64,000 nt of DNA from Paenibacillus tyrphae. GTDB taxonomy: Bacteria > Bacillota > Bacilli > Paenibacillales > NBRC-103111. The position numbers and the translations under genes were made by a program. Position 1 is the first letter of the stretch. Each line of letters begins with the position of its first letter. The DNA is taken from assembly GCF_024158745.1 (NCBI RefSeq), contig NZ_JAMZAW010000014.1, positions 124,001-188,000 on the forward strand, given 5' to 3'. Shown one piece after another: positions 8,028 to 16,921 of this stretch. A model generated the notes under the pieces. It ran no database searches. It saw only the letters and a program-made list of their open reading frames with translations, and was not told the origin of the DNA.

Positions 8028-8993
8028 ATGAAAACCACAGGCTTGCGGCTTGCTTACATGTGCGCCGTGCTGAATGCCGTGATTATCGGATTTTCGTTTC
8101 TGTTCACGAAGCAGGCATTGGAATCGGCCGATCCGCTGGATACGCTCATGTTCCGCTTTCTGCTGTCGGCGGTCGTCATGTCCGTTCCGGCAGCCATCGG
8201 CTGGATCAAGCTCGACTACAGCAATAAACGGATCAAGGACGTCCTGCTGCTGGCGGTATTTTACCCCGTCGCCTTCTTCGCTTTTCAAGCGTTCGGGCTG
8301 GTGCACGCCGGTTCCGCCGAAGGCGGCATTCTATATGCCTTCACGCCGGTCATTACGATGCTGCTGGCCTCTTGGTTTTTGAAGGAGCGGACCGATGCGA
8401 AGCAGAAGCTGTCGATTTTTTTGTCCGTATTCGGGGTGGTCTTCGTCTTCGTCATGAACGGCAGATCGATCGATGTGAGCAACATGAACGGCTTGCTTCT
8501 GCTGTTCCTGTCCTGCGTCGCCTTCGCCGGATACAGCGTTCTGGCCCGCTCGCTGTCGAAACGGTTCAGCCCTTGGGAGCTGAGCTTCGTTACGACATGG
8601 CTCGGCTTCGGCGCGTTCCTGCTGATTTCGCTCGGCAAGCACGGGATGGACGGAACGCTGGGCAAGCTGTTCGAGCCGATTGGCAGCGGCCGTTTTATCG
8701 TCGCGATTGTGTATTTGGGCGTATTGTCCTCGCTGGTAACTTCGCTCTTGTCCAATTACGTGCTGTCCAAGATGGAAGCGTCCAAAATGAGCGTTTTCTC
8801 CAATCTCGGGACGGTCGTCTCGATTGCGGCGGGAGCGCTAGTGCTCGGCGAAACGGTAACGGTCTATCATCTCGTCGGCTCGGTCATGATCGTTGCCGGG
8901 GTGATCGGGGCGAACCGTTTCGGTACGAAGCGTCAAGCTCCGGGCCAGCCTGCGGCTTCCGGCAAGAGCGGAGAGGATCCGTCCCGCGCATGA
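8028..8993 (+). CDS. EamA/DMT-family transporter
   Basis: This 321-residue protein consists of about ten hydrophobic helices in two repeated EamA halves. Typical signatures include GFSFLFTKQAL near the start, GGILYAFTPVITMLLASW and, in the second half, LGTVVSIAAGALVLGETVT. Such transporters usually export metabolites or amino acids. It begins 21 bases after the histidine kinase with its own AGGAGGAG site, so it is very likely the third gene of that operon and a plausible target of the two-component system. The substrate is unknown. Confidence 0.9.
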   Translation: MKTTGLRLAYMCAVLNAVIIGFSFLFTKQALESADPLDTLMFRFLLSAVVMSVPAAIGWIKLDYSNKRIKDVLLLAVFYPVAFFAFQAFGLVHAGSAEGGILYAFTPVITMLLASWFLKERTDAKQKLSIFLSVFGVVFVFVMNGRSIDVSNMNGLLLLFLSCVAFAGYSVLARSLSKRFSPWELSFVTTWLGFGAFLLISLGKHGMDGTLGKLFEPIGSGRFIVAIVYLGVLSSLVTSLLSNYVLSKMEASKMSVFSNLGTVVSIAAGALVLGETVTVYHLVGSVMIVAGVIGANRFGTKRQAPGQPAASGKSGEDPSRA

Positions 8994-9006
8994 CGGACGA
9001 ATGAAT

Positions 9007-9049
9007 TAGGGCGGCCCTCGTCTCCATAAAAGAAACGAGGGCCGCCCTA
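9007..9049. terminator. Bidirectional terminator between EamA and chemoreceptor genes
   Basis: A perfect 15-bp inverted repeat (TAGGGCGGCCCTCGT and its complement) with a 13-base loop lies between the convergent EamA and chemoreceptor genes. There is no long T-run; bidirectional action is inferred from position and stem strength. Confidence 0.65.
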
Positions 9050-9053
9050 TGTT

Positions 9054-11102
9054 CTATAGCTTAAATTCTTTCACGATGCCCTGCAGATCCTCGGCCATTT
9101 TGGCAAGGGATTCCGAAGAGGAGGTTACTTCTTCAATGGAAGCCAATTGCTCCTGCGTGGAAGCCGAAATATTCTGGGTTCCGTCCGCCGATTCTCGGGC
9201 CACCTCGGAAATTTGGCTGACCAATTCAACGGCTTCTCCGGTGCTGGTCTGCATTTGCCGCGCATAGTCCGTAACGTTTTGAATTTGCAAGGTCACTTGG
9301 TTGATGGACTGCCGGATCAGATCGAACGATTTCCCTGCTTCGTTGACCACTTCGATGCCGAGGCCCACTTCTTTCGTTCCCTGCTCCATGGAAGCAACGG
9401 CGTTCTGAGTCTCGTTCTGGATCGTAGAGATCAGCTCCCCAATCTGCGCTGCGGATTGAGACGATTGCTCGGCCAACTGCCGGATTTCATTCGCGACCAC
9501 GGCGAAACCCCGTCCATGCTCTCCGGCGCGCGCCGCCTCAATAGCGGCATTTAACGACAGTAGATTCGTCTGTGTAGCGATTCCGGAGATGACTTTGGCG
9601 ATATTTTCGATTTCGGTCGATCTTGCGCCCAAGCTTGAAATATTGGCGGCAATTTCGTTGACCGTCGTATTGATCGATTGCATCTGCTTGGTGACGGTTT
9701 GAATGGCCTGGTTGCCTTCTGTGGCCGCCTGCAGCGTGTGCTGGGAAGAATCCGTCACCTGCTGGGCATTCGCCGCCACCTGCTGAACGCCGTTCGCTAC
9801 TTCCTTGATGGCGTTGACGCTGTCCTCGACGCCTTGCATCTGCCGTTCCGTTCCGTCGGCCATCTGCTCGATGGTTAAGGCAATAAGCTGCGTAGCCTTG
9901 CTTGTTTCTCCGGCGTTCACCGACAATTGCTCTGCCGAAGCGGCGACCTCTTCCGCGGTTAGCGTAACTTGAGAAACAAAGGTGTGCAGACTTTCTACCA
10001 TGGTATTGACCGACTGGGCCAATTCCCCGACCTCATCCTGCGTGCGGATTGGCAAAGGCTCGACCTTTAAGTTCCCGTCGGCAACCCGCTTGGTCACGGC
10101 GGCCATCTCCGCAATCGGTCTCGAAATTTGTCGGCCCAAGAAATAAGCCACAACAATAACCAGAGCAACCACAATCAGCAGGATGATCAGGACGTTCTGC
10201 TCGATCTTCGAGGCTTCCGCCGTGATCGTTTCCACCGGCAAATGAAGATACAGGCCGTACCCCGTTTGCGGAATCGGGGAATAGGCGACCATGTAGGTTT
10301 TTCCGCCGTCGGTGTAGGTGGTCGAGCCCGTTTGCTTGTTCCCGACTTTCAGGATATCCGCCAGCAGCGGCGAGACGCCGGAGTCGGCCACGCTTTTGCC
10401 GATGAGCTCCTTCACGGGATGCAGCTGAATAATTCCGTTGGAATCCACGACAATCGGATAGCCTGCTCCGTCATTGATCATCAGCGGCTTCACGTATTTA
10501 TCCATAAAACCTTCGAAATTGACAAGCCCGGTAAGTACGCCGATCACCGCATCGTTAGCGTCTTTGACGGGCGTGGCTACAATAATGGAGCGTTTGCCGG
10601 TCGTTTTGGCCAGCAATACCTCGGTATACGTCGATTTTCCTTGCAAACCGTTTTTGAAAAACGGTCTTTCCCCCAAATTAACGCCGACGCTGGCTTCGAC
10701 CGTATCGGCCGTTACGATTCCATTAGGAGAAATAAATGTGTTGCCGTCGAAAACTTTGGTGCTTTCCGTAAAGTTTTTGATAAACTTGTTCTTCGCCGCC
10801 GCATCGTTCGACCGGATGTCGGTGGTGGAAGCCAATATTTTCACTTCGGACATACGTTCGGATATGTATTGGTCGATCAGCGTTGCGGTGCTGACCACCA
10901 GCTTTTCGTACGATTCGGATTGCTTCTTGATCAATTCCGCCGAGCTCGTCTTGGAAATATAATAGGAAATCGATAGGACCGGCACAAGCGATACGATCAA
11001 AAACCAGGCGATCATTTTATTTTTCAGCTTTTTGCTGAACCATCCGGTCAGACGGCCGAATTGTCCGGCTTGCATCTGCGGTTTACTATGTTCCTCCATC
11101 AT
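9054..11102 (-). CDS. Transmembrane methyl-accepting chemotaxis protein (dCACHE-type)
   Basis: The 682-residue receptor has a membrane helix at about 30-50, a large extracellular domain (about 50-300) of dCACHE character, a second helix (about 302-326), a HAMP linker and a long cytoplasmic coiled-coil signalling hairpin. The hairpin tip reads [21 protein letters not shown], the highly conserved CheA/CheW contact. Such receptors bind amino or organic acids outside the cell. The start follows GCGAGGATGAG. The gene lies 88 bp downstream of the gamma-glutamyltransferase gene, with a terminator between. Confidence 0.95.
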   Translation of the reverse strand: MMEEHSKPQMQAGQFGRLTGWFSKKLKNKMIAWFLIVSLVPVLSISYYISKTSSAELIKKQSESYEKLVVSTATLIDQYISERMSEVKILASTTDIRSNDAAAKNKFIKNFTESTKVFDGNTFISPNGIVTADTVEASVGVNLGERPFFKNGLQGKSTYTEVLLAKTTGKRSIIVATPVKDANDAVIGVLTGLVNFEGFMDKYVKPLMINDGAGYPIVVDSNGIIQLHPVKELIGKSVADSGVSPLLADILKVGNKQTGSTTYTDGGKTYMVAYSPIPQTGYGLYLHLPVETITAEASKIEQNVLIILLIVVALVIVVAYFLGRQISRPIAEMAAVTKRVADGNLKVEPLPIRTQDEVGELAQSVNTMVESLHTFVSQVTLTAEEVAASAEQLSVNAGETSKATQLIALTIEQMADGTERQMQGVEDSVNAIKEVANGVQQVAANAQQVTDSSQHTLQAATEGNQAIQTVTKQMQSINTTVNEIAANISSLGARSTEIENIAKVISGIATQTNLLSLNAAIEAARAGEHGRGFAVVANEIRQLAEQSSQSAAQIGELISTIQNETQNAVASMEQGTKEVGLGIEVVNEAGKSFDLIRQSINQVTLQIQNVTDYARQMQTSTGEAVELVSQISEVARESADGTQNISASTQEQLASIEEVTSSSESLAKMAEDLQGIVKEFKL

Positions 11103-11143
11103 CTCATCCTCGCTTACTGTTAATTTTGGGCAGGCTCATGGCA

Positions 11144-11183
11144 AAGAAAAAACGGACTGCTGAGCATGGAGTCGGCAGTCCGT
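11144..11183 (-). terminator. Intrinsic terminator of the gamma-glutamyltransferase-like gene
   Basis: On the minus strand ACGGACTGC and GCAGTCCGT form a 9-bp stem followed by a run of six T. It lies directly after the stop codon of the upstream gene. Confidence 0.88.
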
Positions 11184-11190
11184 AAAAGGA

Positions 11191-12906
11191 TTAATATCCG
11201 AGTGCCGCCCCTTCACCGCGCGGGTCGGCTCCGCCAAATTTCACGTTCGTTTCGGGATCAATCAGAATGACTCCCGATTGCCCGACCGCATCAGTGTAAT
11301 CATCTATCATTTTGACAGGATGTCCGCGACGGATCAGCTCATCCTGAATGCTTTTCGAAATGCGTCCTTCCAGCTTCAAATCGTTGGAGGAAGATCCCCA
11401 GTTGCGTCCGTGCAGCCAGCGAGGCGCTTCGATCGCATCTTGAACGGGCATGCCGAAATCGACGATGCGGGTAACAAGAGCGGCTTGCGTCTGCGGCTGT
11501 CCTTCGCCGCCTTGGGTACCGTAGATCATGTACGGCTTGTCGTTTTTGAACAGCATCGCCGGGTTGATCGTATGGAACGAACGTTTTTTCGGCTCAAGGT
11601 GGTTGACTTCCTTAGGATCCAAGGAGAAGTAGCTGCCCCGGTTCTGAAGCAGAACGCCGGTGTCCTTCGCCACGATCCCCGAACCGTAATCGAAGTAATG
11701 GCTTTGAATCAACGATACGGCGTTGCCTTCTTTGTCGATGAAGCCCATCCAGGTCGTATCGCCCTTCGGATCCATCGGCACGACGTCGGCTGCGGCCTTG
11801 GTCATATCGATACGTTTCGCCATTTCTTTGCCGTGCTCAGGGGAGAGCAGGTAATCAACCGGAATGTCGGCAAATTTCGGATCGGTCAGCCACTTGTTGC
11901 GGTCCGCGAACGCTTGCTTCGTCGCTTCTACGATCAGGTGGTAGTAGTCCGGCGTCCCTTCGCCCAAGCTTTTCACATCGAAGTTGTTCAAAATATTCAG
12001 GATCGAAAGGGAAGCAATGCCTTGCGAGTTCGGCGGAACGTTGTATGCCTTATACCCGCGGTAGTCCGCCGAAATCGGTTTTTGCCACTCGGCTTTGTAG
12101 TTCGCAAAGTCGTTCAGGGTCAGCAGTCCGCCGTTCGCTTGCACGTCCTTGACGATTTTCTCGGCGACATCGCCTTTATAGAAGCCGTCCGCGCCTTTTT
12201 TGGCAATGACCTTTAATGTTTTGGCCAAATCCGGCTGCTTCATCAGCTCGCCTGCTTTGTATGGCTGCCCGTCAGGCTTCAAGTAGGTTTTGGCCCAGCC
12301 TTCGAAGCGCTGCAAATGCTTCAGCTCGTCATCCTTCGTATCCAGATTGACGTTGGTCCAATGTACCTGGTTCGGCGTAACGGGGAATCCGTCTTCCGCA
12401 TATTTGATCGCCGGTTTGAGCAGAGAACGCCACGGCTTGCTGTTGCCGATCTCTTCGTCGGCGTAGTTGTACGCTTCCCACCAGCCGGAAACCGTGCCCG
12501 GTACCGTGTTAGCCGACAAGTAGCCTCTGGAAGGAATTTTGCTATAGCCCTGGTTTTTATAGTAATCGATGGTCGCTTTCTCGCTCGAAGGACCGCTGGC
12601 ATTTAACGCTTTTAACTCTTTCTTTTTGGCGTTGTAAATGAGCCAGAAGCTGTCTCCGCCGATGCTCGTGTAATGCGGATAAATAACGGCCAGCGTAGCC
12701 GCTGCGGTGATGGCTGCGTCTACGGCGTTGCCGCCGTCCTCCAGCACTTTCAATGCCGCTGCCGAGGCCAAATAATGTTGAGTCGTGACCATTCCGCTAG
12801 GCGCCATGGTAGTCGGACGGTTTGCAGCGCCGACGCTCGAAACGGTAGAGAGACATAATGCCGCGACGGTTCCTAAAATAGCCATTTTCTTCTTGCTTGC
12901 TCGCAT
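11191..12906 (-). CDS. Secreted gamma-glutamyltransferase-family protein
   Basis: The 571-residue protein has an N-terminal signal peptide (Lys-rich start, hydrophobic stretch, cleavage near SSVGAAN). The rest matches the gamma-glutamyltransferase Ntn-hydrolase family: GGNAVDAAITAA near residue 57 in the large subunit, the predicted autocleavage and nucleophile Thr in GDTTWMGF (near 384), and a C-terminal GGEGQPQTQ/APRW segment. Related enzymes cleave gamma-glutamyl bonds of glutathione or polyglutamate, but close relatives also include other amidases, so the substrate is uncertain. The start has an excellent GAGGAGGAA site. The leader contains a cyclic-di-GMP riboswitch and a terminator, implying control by that second messenger. 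Confidence 0.9.
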   Translation of the reverse strand: MRASKKKMAILGTVAALCLSTVSSVGAANRPTTMAPSGMVTTQHYLASAAALKVLEDGGNAVDAAITAAATLAVIYPHYTSIGGDSFWLIYNAKKKELKALNASGPSSEKATIDYYKNQGYSKIPSRGYLSANTVPGTVSGWWEAYNYADEEIGNSKPWRSLLKPAIKYAEDGFPVTPNQVHWTNVNLDTKDDELKHLQRFEGWAKTYLKPDGQPYKAGELMKQPDLAKTLKVIAKKGADGFYKGDVAEKIVKDVQANGGLLTLNDFANYKAEWQKPISADYRGYKAYNVPPNSQGIASLSILNILNNFDVKSLGEGTPDYYHLIVEATKQAFADRNKWLTDPKFADIPVDYLLSPEHGKEMAKRIDMTKAAADVVPMDPKGDTTWMGFIDKEGNAVSLIQSHYFDYGSGIVAKDTGVLLQNRGSYFSLDPKEVNHLEPKKRSFHTINPAMLFKNDKPYMIYGTQGGEGQPQTQAALVTRIVDFGMPVQDAIEAPRWLHGRNWGSSSNDLKLEGRISKSIQDELIRRGHPVKMIDDYTDAVGQSGVILIDPETNVKFGGADPRGEGAALGY

Positions 12907-12968
12907 TCGTGTTCCTCCTCTTCGTTGTCTAGCAGATTTGTTCGCCTGTCACAAGAGAGCGAAAAAGC

Positions 12969-12999
12969 AAAAAAGGAGACAGTTCGGTACCGTCACCTT
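12969..12999 (-). terminator. Riboswitch-controlled intrinsic terminator
   Basis: On the minus strand AAGGTGACGGT pairs with ACTGTCTCCTT (one mismatch, one wobble) around a five-base loop and is followed by six T. It lies between the c-di-GMP aptamer and the ggt-like start and is the probable expression platform. No competing antiterminator pairing was worked out in detail. Confidence 0.75.
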
Positions 13000-13017
13000 C
13001 ATTCTTATCCTTGATGA

Positions 13018-13106
13018 CAGGTAGCTGGCTGGCATAGCCGCTATAGCAATAGCAGCCTTAGCCCCTCTAGTTTTGCGTCCTATTCTTTCGAATAGTTTGC
13101 CTTTTT
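13018..13106 (-). ncRNA. Cyclic di-GMP-I (GEMM-I) riboswitch
   Basis: The minus-strand transcript shows the GEMM-I core in order: GGCAAAC, a stem capped by GAAA (CTATTC-GAAA-GAATAG), GGACGCAAAACTA, the tetraloop-receptor side GGGGCTAAGG, a variable hairpin, then ATGCCAGCCAGCTACC. These are the segments that fold into the two docked stems that hold c-di-GMP. A G occupies what I align as the position that discriminates c-di-GMP from cGAMP. The aptamer is followed by an intrinsic terminator and then by the secreted ggt-like gene. Confidence 0.92.
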
Positions 13107-13155
13107 CATGTTAAAAGGATCCCGTATGGAAAATTCAGCCTATGGCCTTGTAGGA

Positions 13156-13184
13156 AATATACACCATTTTTCCTAGTCCGGCAA
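13156..13184 (-). promoter_or_regulatory. Sigma-A-type promoter of the riboswitch leader
   Basis: On the minus strand TTGCCG (13184-13179) and TATATT (13161-13156) are separated by exactly 17 bp. The start point would be near 13149, about 40 bases before the conserved riboswitch core. Confidence 0.65.
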
Positions 13185-13306
13185 TTGTTTTTTTTGTAAA
13201 ATTCCTCACAATAAGACATATAGTTTGAAAAATCGACATAATTGTCGAAAATAGTCGTATGAAAACCATTACATCATTCTGCATTTGTTTAGCGTTTCCG
13301 AAAACG

Positions 13307-13354
13307 GAAAAAAGCGAAGCCGCGGAGGTCCGAATCATCCGCAAAAGCTTCGCT
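13307..13354 (-). terminator. Intrinsic terminator of the YheO-like regulator gene
   Basis: On the minus strand AGCGAAGC and GCTTCGCT pair, with further pairing inside the loop, and are followed by a run of six T. It lies about 50 bp after the regulator stop codon. Confidence 0.75.
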
Positions 13355-13405
13355 CGATCGTTGAGGGCCGCACCCGCAGGTGCAGTACGCTCTATGTCTA
13401 TGGAC

Positions 13406-14074
13406 TTACAAAAACTTTTGCGCCGCGCTGCGTTCCTGATTTACCCGGATTTCATCGAGATAATTGTAGAGAGTGAACTTGGAAATGTCTAAAAATTGAC
13501 ATACCTTGTCGCCGGCTTTTTTCACGAGAAACGCGCCCCGGGCATCCAAAAACTGCACTGCCTTGATCTTATCCTCTTTGGCCATATGGGACACGGGCTT
13601 GCCGATCGACTTCTGGCATTCCTGCAACAAATAATCGACAAGATCGTTCACGTCGTTCACGAAAACTTCCTTGACCTCCTGATCGAGGCTGTGCATGGTG
13701 AGCGACCGGATCGTATTTTCCGCCACGAGCAAGTCCGATATATCGAAGTTGATGCACAAAGCTCCGACCGTCTCGCCCTCGCCGTTCTTAATATACGTGG
13801 AGGACGAGCGCAAAATTTTGCCGTCCTTCGTCTGCGTGATATAGTTGTACCGGTCTCCGTCGGTAACCGTGCCGCGCAGCACTTCGAGCCCGAGGTTGCT
13901 GCCGCAGTCGCCGACCTTCCTTCCGGTAATGTGGCCGTTTTCGATGGCGACGATCGTGCTTTCGTACCCCTGTGTCAAATCGTGCAGCACGACCTCGCAT
14001 TTATCCCCGAACTGCGCAGCAATGCAGCGAATCAGGGGAAGGAGGAAGCTGATCTCCTCTTTAACCGATTCCAA
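13406..14074 (-). CDS. YheO/DauR-like transcriptional regulator (PAS-like plus helix-turn-helix)
   Basis: The 222-residue protein begins with a YheO-type PAS-like domain (about residues 8-120; motif CEVVLHDLTQG, then VGALCINFDIS) and ends with an HTH_22-type DNA-binding domain (about 160-218; FLDISKFTLYNYLDEIR). Family members such as DauR regulate amino-acid catabolism genes. The gene is transcribed toward the riboswitch and ggt-like gene but has its own terminator, so joint regulation is only a suggestion. Its start region lies in a 240-bp gap shared with the divergent NUDIX gene. Confidence 0.85.
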   Translation of the reverse strand: MESVKEEISFLLPLIRCIAAQFGDKCEVVLHDLTQGYESTIVAIENGHITGRKVGDCGSNLGLEVLRGTVTDGDRYNYITQTKDGKILRSSSTYIKNGEGETVGALCINFDISDLLVAENTIRSLTMHSLDQEVKEVFVNDVNDLVDYLLQECQKSIGKPVSHMAKEDKIKAVQFLDARGAFLVKKAGDKVCQFLDISKFTLYNYLDEIRVNQERSAAQKFL

Positions 14075-14312
14075 TCCGTCTCACTTCTTTCCTTCAGTGT
14101 GCAAACCCCACGAGTTGCAAAAAAATAGTTTGAGCACCAAAAAAGTTTTCTGTATCTTTAGTATCCCCGCAATTGGAAATCTTGTCAACCGAATTCGGTG
14201 GCTGGACAAATCCGGGCGGTTGACGAATGGCTGGAAATAATTGTAGGCAGGGACGTCAGGAAGGTATAATGAGGGGGAACGATCCTTACACAGCTATGAA
14301 GGAGGCTGTCCT

Positions 14313-14930
14313 ATGAATCACCGATGGTTGGAATGGGCCAAGCAGATTCAAGCAATCGCGCAGACCGGATTGGCGTATACGAAGGATGTCTACGATCGGG
14401 AGCGGTTCGAGGAATTGCGGCAAATGAGCGTCGACATCCTGGCTCATTATACGGAGACGGGCTCCGAGAAAATCAAGCTGACGTTCGCCAGCGATACCGG
14501 CTATGCCACGCCGAAGGTGGACATTCGCGGCGTCGTGTTCCGGGACGGCAAGCTTCTGCTGGTCCGCGAAAAGCATGACGGCGCCTGGGCGCTCCCGGGG
14601 GGATGGGCGGATATCGGCTTGTCGCCGTCGGAGATTGCGGTCAAGGAAATCAAGGAGGAGTCAGGCTTCGACGCAAGGCCTGTCCGGCTGCTTGCGGTGC
14701 TGGACAAGAAATTTCACGGCCATCCGCCGGAGCCGTATCATGTTTATAAGTTGTTTATCCAATGCGACATTACCGGGGGAAGCGCTGAGACCGGGGTTGA
14801 AACGTCGGCCGTCGGTTTTTTCGGCGAAGACGAGCTGCCCGTCTTATCGGTAGAGCGCAACACCGAGGCGCAGCTGCGGACGATGTTCGAGTTTCTCTGC
14901 GATCCGGACAAACCGGTCATTTTGGATTGA
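14313..14930 (+). CDS. NUDIX hydrolase with N-terminal helical domain
   Basis: The 205-residue protein has an N-terminal helical domain (about 1-60) seen in ADP-ribose/nucleoside-diphosphate-X hydrolases of Bacillales, followed by a NUDIX fold. The NUDIX box reads GGWADIGLSPSEIAVKEIKEESGF in spaced form, with the metal-binding KEIKEES core intact. The likely activity is hydrolysis of a nucleoside diphosphate derivative such as ADP-ribose; the substrate is inferred from family only. The start has a GAAGGAGG site. A 197-bp palindromic repeat element is inserted between its stop codon and its terminator. Confidence 0.9.
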   Translation: MNHRWLEWAKQIQAIAQTGLAYTKDVYDRERFEELRQMSVDILAHYTETGSEKIKLTFASDTGYATPKVDIRGVVFRDGKLLLVREKHDGAWALPGGWADIGLSPSEIAVKEIKEESGFDARPVRLLAVLDKKFHGHPPEPYHVYKLFIQCDITGGSAETGVETSAVGFFGEDELPVLSVERNTEAQLRTMFEFLCDPDKPVILD

Positions 14931-14950
14931 AGAGGGGCGGAGGCACCTAG

Positions 14951-15147
14951 AGTGTTGAGAAACCCGCTTCGCTTAGAAATTCTCCGCATACGCCGGTGGG
15001 ATATATCCCTCCAGCCGCTCTTGAAACCTGTGAATTTGATTAGAATTAGCGGTATTTTCACGGGTTTCAAAGGCGGACGTAAACTCTTACGGGATATACC
15101 CCACCTCTATTGGTCTGAGTTTTTCTACCTCTAGGTTTCTCAACACT
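14951..15147. repeat. Long palindromic terminator-associated element, copy 1
   Basis: This 197-bp element is bounded by a perfect 14-bp inverted repeat (AGTGTTGAGAAACC at the left, its complement at the right). Inside, GGTGGGATATATCCC faces GGGATATACCCCACC and TTGAAACCTGTGAA faces TTCACGGGTTTCAA, so almost the whole element can fold into one hairpin. The outer end AGTGTTGAGAAA is shared with a second element at 28794-29003, while the interior differs. The left flank GAGGGGCGGAGGCACC is a near-copy of the terminator stem on the right (GAGGGGCGGAAGCCCC). It has no open reading frame of note and looks like a non-autonomous mobile element or a structured RNA. Confidence 0.8.
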
Positions 15148-15149
15148 TG

Positions 15150-15173
15150 GAGGGGCGGAAGCCCCTCTTTTTT
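15150..15173 (+). terminator. Terminator of the NUDIX gene, displaced by the palindromic element
   Basis: GAGGGGC-GGAA-GCCCCTC is followed by seven T. It lies 220 bp from the NUDIX stop codon because the palindromic element sits between them. Confidence 0.88.
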
Positions 15174-15254
15174 AGGTTATGAAGAGGAGGCAGTGCGCCT
15201 TATAAGCGGCTCTGCGAAAGGGGATGTAGGTCGACATGGCTGAATTTGTTCATG

Positions 15255-15851
15255 CTAGATTCTCTCCTCCAGTTTGGCGATGACTTGCTCCCAACGGTGT
15301 TTCATCTCTTCTCTGCGAAACGCGTCTTCGAGCTTTTCCTGATGGAAGCTGATCGTCGTTTTTCCCGAGCTGGCCGGCAGCAGACGGATTTGAACGGTAG
15401 ACGCGTACTCCCATTCCTGAGGCTGCCAGGTCATGCGGAGCTGGGACAAGGGCTTGAGCACCCGAAGCTGGCCGGACGTGCCGTCTTCGGTCAAATAGAC
15501 TTCCCCTTGCGGCGGGAGAGAGGACAGCCCGCCCAGCCACAAGCGCAGCCCTTCCGGCGCGGTCAGCAGCTCCCAGGCCCGTTCCGGGGAGACCGGCAGC
15601 GTCCGGCGTACCCCGATCTGGAAGCCGGCCGATGCCGTCAATCCCGCGGGCTTACGGCCCCGCTTCTGCTCGAAGGCGGCGGCGATCGTCTCGCCCCAAC
15701 GTGGCTCCACGTCATGCTCGTCCCGCAAATAGTTGACGATATCCTCGTAGGACCAGGCTTGGTCCACGGTTCTCTGCAAAATCATCAGCCACTCTTCCCA
15801 CGTATGGCCGGTTTCGTCCGGTAAAGCTTGCTTGGAGATCGGGGTCGTCAT
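15255..15851 (-). CDS. SRPBCC/AHSA1-domain protein with DUF4287-like N-terminus
   Basis: The 198-residue protein has an N-terminal helical region (TWEEWLMILQRTVDQ..., about 15-60) resembling DUF4287 and a C-terminal SRPBCC/AHSA1-type ligand-binding fold (about 75-198; RTLPVSPERAWELLTAPEGLRLWLG). Such proteins bind hydrophobic ligands or act as stress factors; function here is not known. The ATG at 15851 follows GGAGGATGA; an earlier in-frame start lacks one. It is 70 bp downstream of, and co-directional with, the WYL regulator gene. Confidence 0.8.
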   Translation of the reverse strand: MTTPISKQALPDETGHTWEEWLMILQRTVDQAWSYEDIVNYLRDEHDVEPRWGETIAAAFEQKRGRKPAGLTASAGFQIGVRRTLPVSPERAWELLTAPEGLRLWLGGLSSLPPQGEVYLTEDGTSGQLRVLKPLSQLRMTWQPQEWEYASTVQIRLLPASSGKTTISFHQEKLEDAFRREEMKHRWEQVIAKLEERI

Positions 15852-15921
15852 CGCGTCATCCTCCACCTTGTTTGATAATCCTATTATAAACAAACTTCAC
15901 TGACACGGACGGCCAGTGAAG

Positions 15922-16887
15922 TTAAATTGTTTCGTAATATTCGGTAAGCGCGGAGGCGATGCCCGCCATACACTCTTTGAGCGGGAGCGGCTCGACAGCG
16001 AAGATCGATCCTCCGTAGCCGAGCAGCATGTAAGGCAAGCGGGTGTAGGCAAACGACTCGGTGACTTGAAACTGTACATGATCGGCAGAACGTTCGACGA
16101 GCGTGTGACCGAGCAGCCAGTGGCGGCATAGATCGTTAATCGCCTGCGGCTGCCCCTGGATGCGGACGGTGATCAGCGCTTCTTGCGTTTCGGGGCCCGG
16201 CAGCAGATCCTTCAGCAAAAACTGCCGGGCGGAAAATCCGCCCGGCCGCTCGAAGCTCTCCTCGGTGTGCGTCCAATCGCGGATACGGTCGACCCGGAAG
16301 CTGCGGATTTCTCCACGGAGCCGGCAGTAAGCGATAATATACCATGCGCTTTTCCAATGGACCAGCCCGTACGGGTCGATGCTCCGCGCCGTAACGTCGG
16401 CTTCGTATCCCGATTGGTAGACGATCCGCAGGGTGCGGCCTTCGGCGGCGGATTGTTCCAATACTTGCAGGATCGACCCGAGCCGGGGAGGGACAGGCGG
16501 ATGGATGACCTCCAGTCCCGATTCGCGCCGTTCCAGCGCATGGAGCTGATCCTCGTTCGTGTACCTTTTGAGCTTGGCGATGGCCCGCTCCAGCGCTTCG
16601 CCGTAAGGATAGCCCGCCTGCTGGGCGAAATCCGCCGAATGGACGAGCGCCGTCTGCTCTTCCAAATCGAAGAACAACGGGGCTTCGTTGAACGATTCGA
16701 GCAAGCTGTAGCCGCCGTGATGCCCGGCGTCGGCGACGACGGGAACTCCGCTGGCGCACAAAGCGTCGATGCACCGGTAGACGGTGCGCACATGAATCTC
16801 CAGCTCGTCCGCGAGCTGCTGGGCGGTCATGCGCTTCCCCTTTTTAAGCAGCCACAGGATCGATAACATATTGTCCGCTTTGGACAT
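15922..16887 (-). CDS. WYL-domain transcriptional regulator (YafY/DeoR-like)
   Basis: The 321-residue protein begins with a winged helix (about 5-60; MTAQQLADELEIHVRTVYR), followed by a WYL ligand-sensing domain (about 135-205; DPYGLVHWKSAWYIIAYCR, then FRVDRI) and a C-terminal WCX-type region. WYL regulators often sense nucleic-acid-derived ligands or control stress and defence genes. It lies immediately upstream of the SRPBCC gene on the same strand and could regulate it. The start follows GGAGCG. Confidence 0.9.
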   Translation of the reverse strand: MSKADNMLSILWLLKKGKRMTAQQLADELEIHVRTVYRCIDALCASGVPVVADAGHHGGYSLLESFNEAPLFFDLEEQTALVHSADFAQQAGYPYGEALERAIAKLKRYTNEDQLHALERRESGLEVIHPPVPPRLGSILQVLEQSAAEGRTLRIVYQSGYEADVTARSIDPYGLVHWKSAWYIIAYCRLRGEIRSFRVDRIRDWTHTEESFERPGGFSARQFLLKDLLPGPETQEALITVRIQGQPQAINDLCRHWLLGHTLVERSADHVQFQVTESFAYTRLPYMLLGYGGSIFAVEPLPLKECMAGIASALTEYYETI

Positions 16888-16921
16888 GGCTTGACGCTCC
16901 TTTTCTAAGCAGCGGAAGGGA

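Noticed and set aside
6462..8306. A long antisense open frame (over 600 codons) opposite the histidine kinase and EamA genes
   Set aside because: It is the mirror of two well-supported genes in GC-rich DNA, has no ribosome site and no family signature.
10128..10976. Long plus-strand frame opposite the chemoreceptor gene
   Set aside because: Shadow of the receptor coding strand; no start signal and low-complexity composition.
14927..15173. Group IIC intron inserted after a terminator
   Set aside because: The element is only ~200 bp, with terminal inverted repeats and no domain V-like or reverse-transcriptase sequence.
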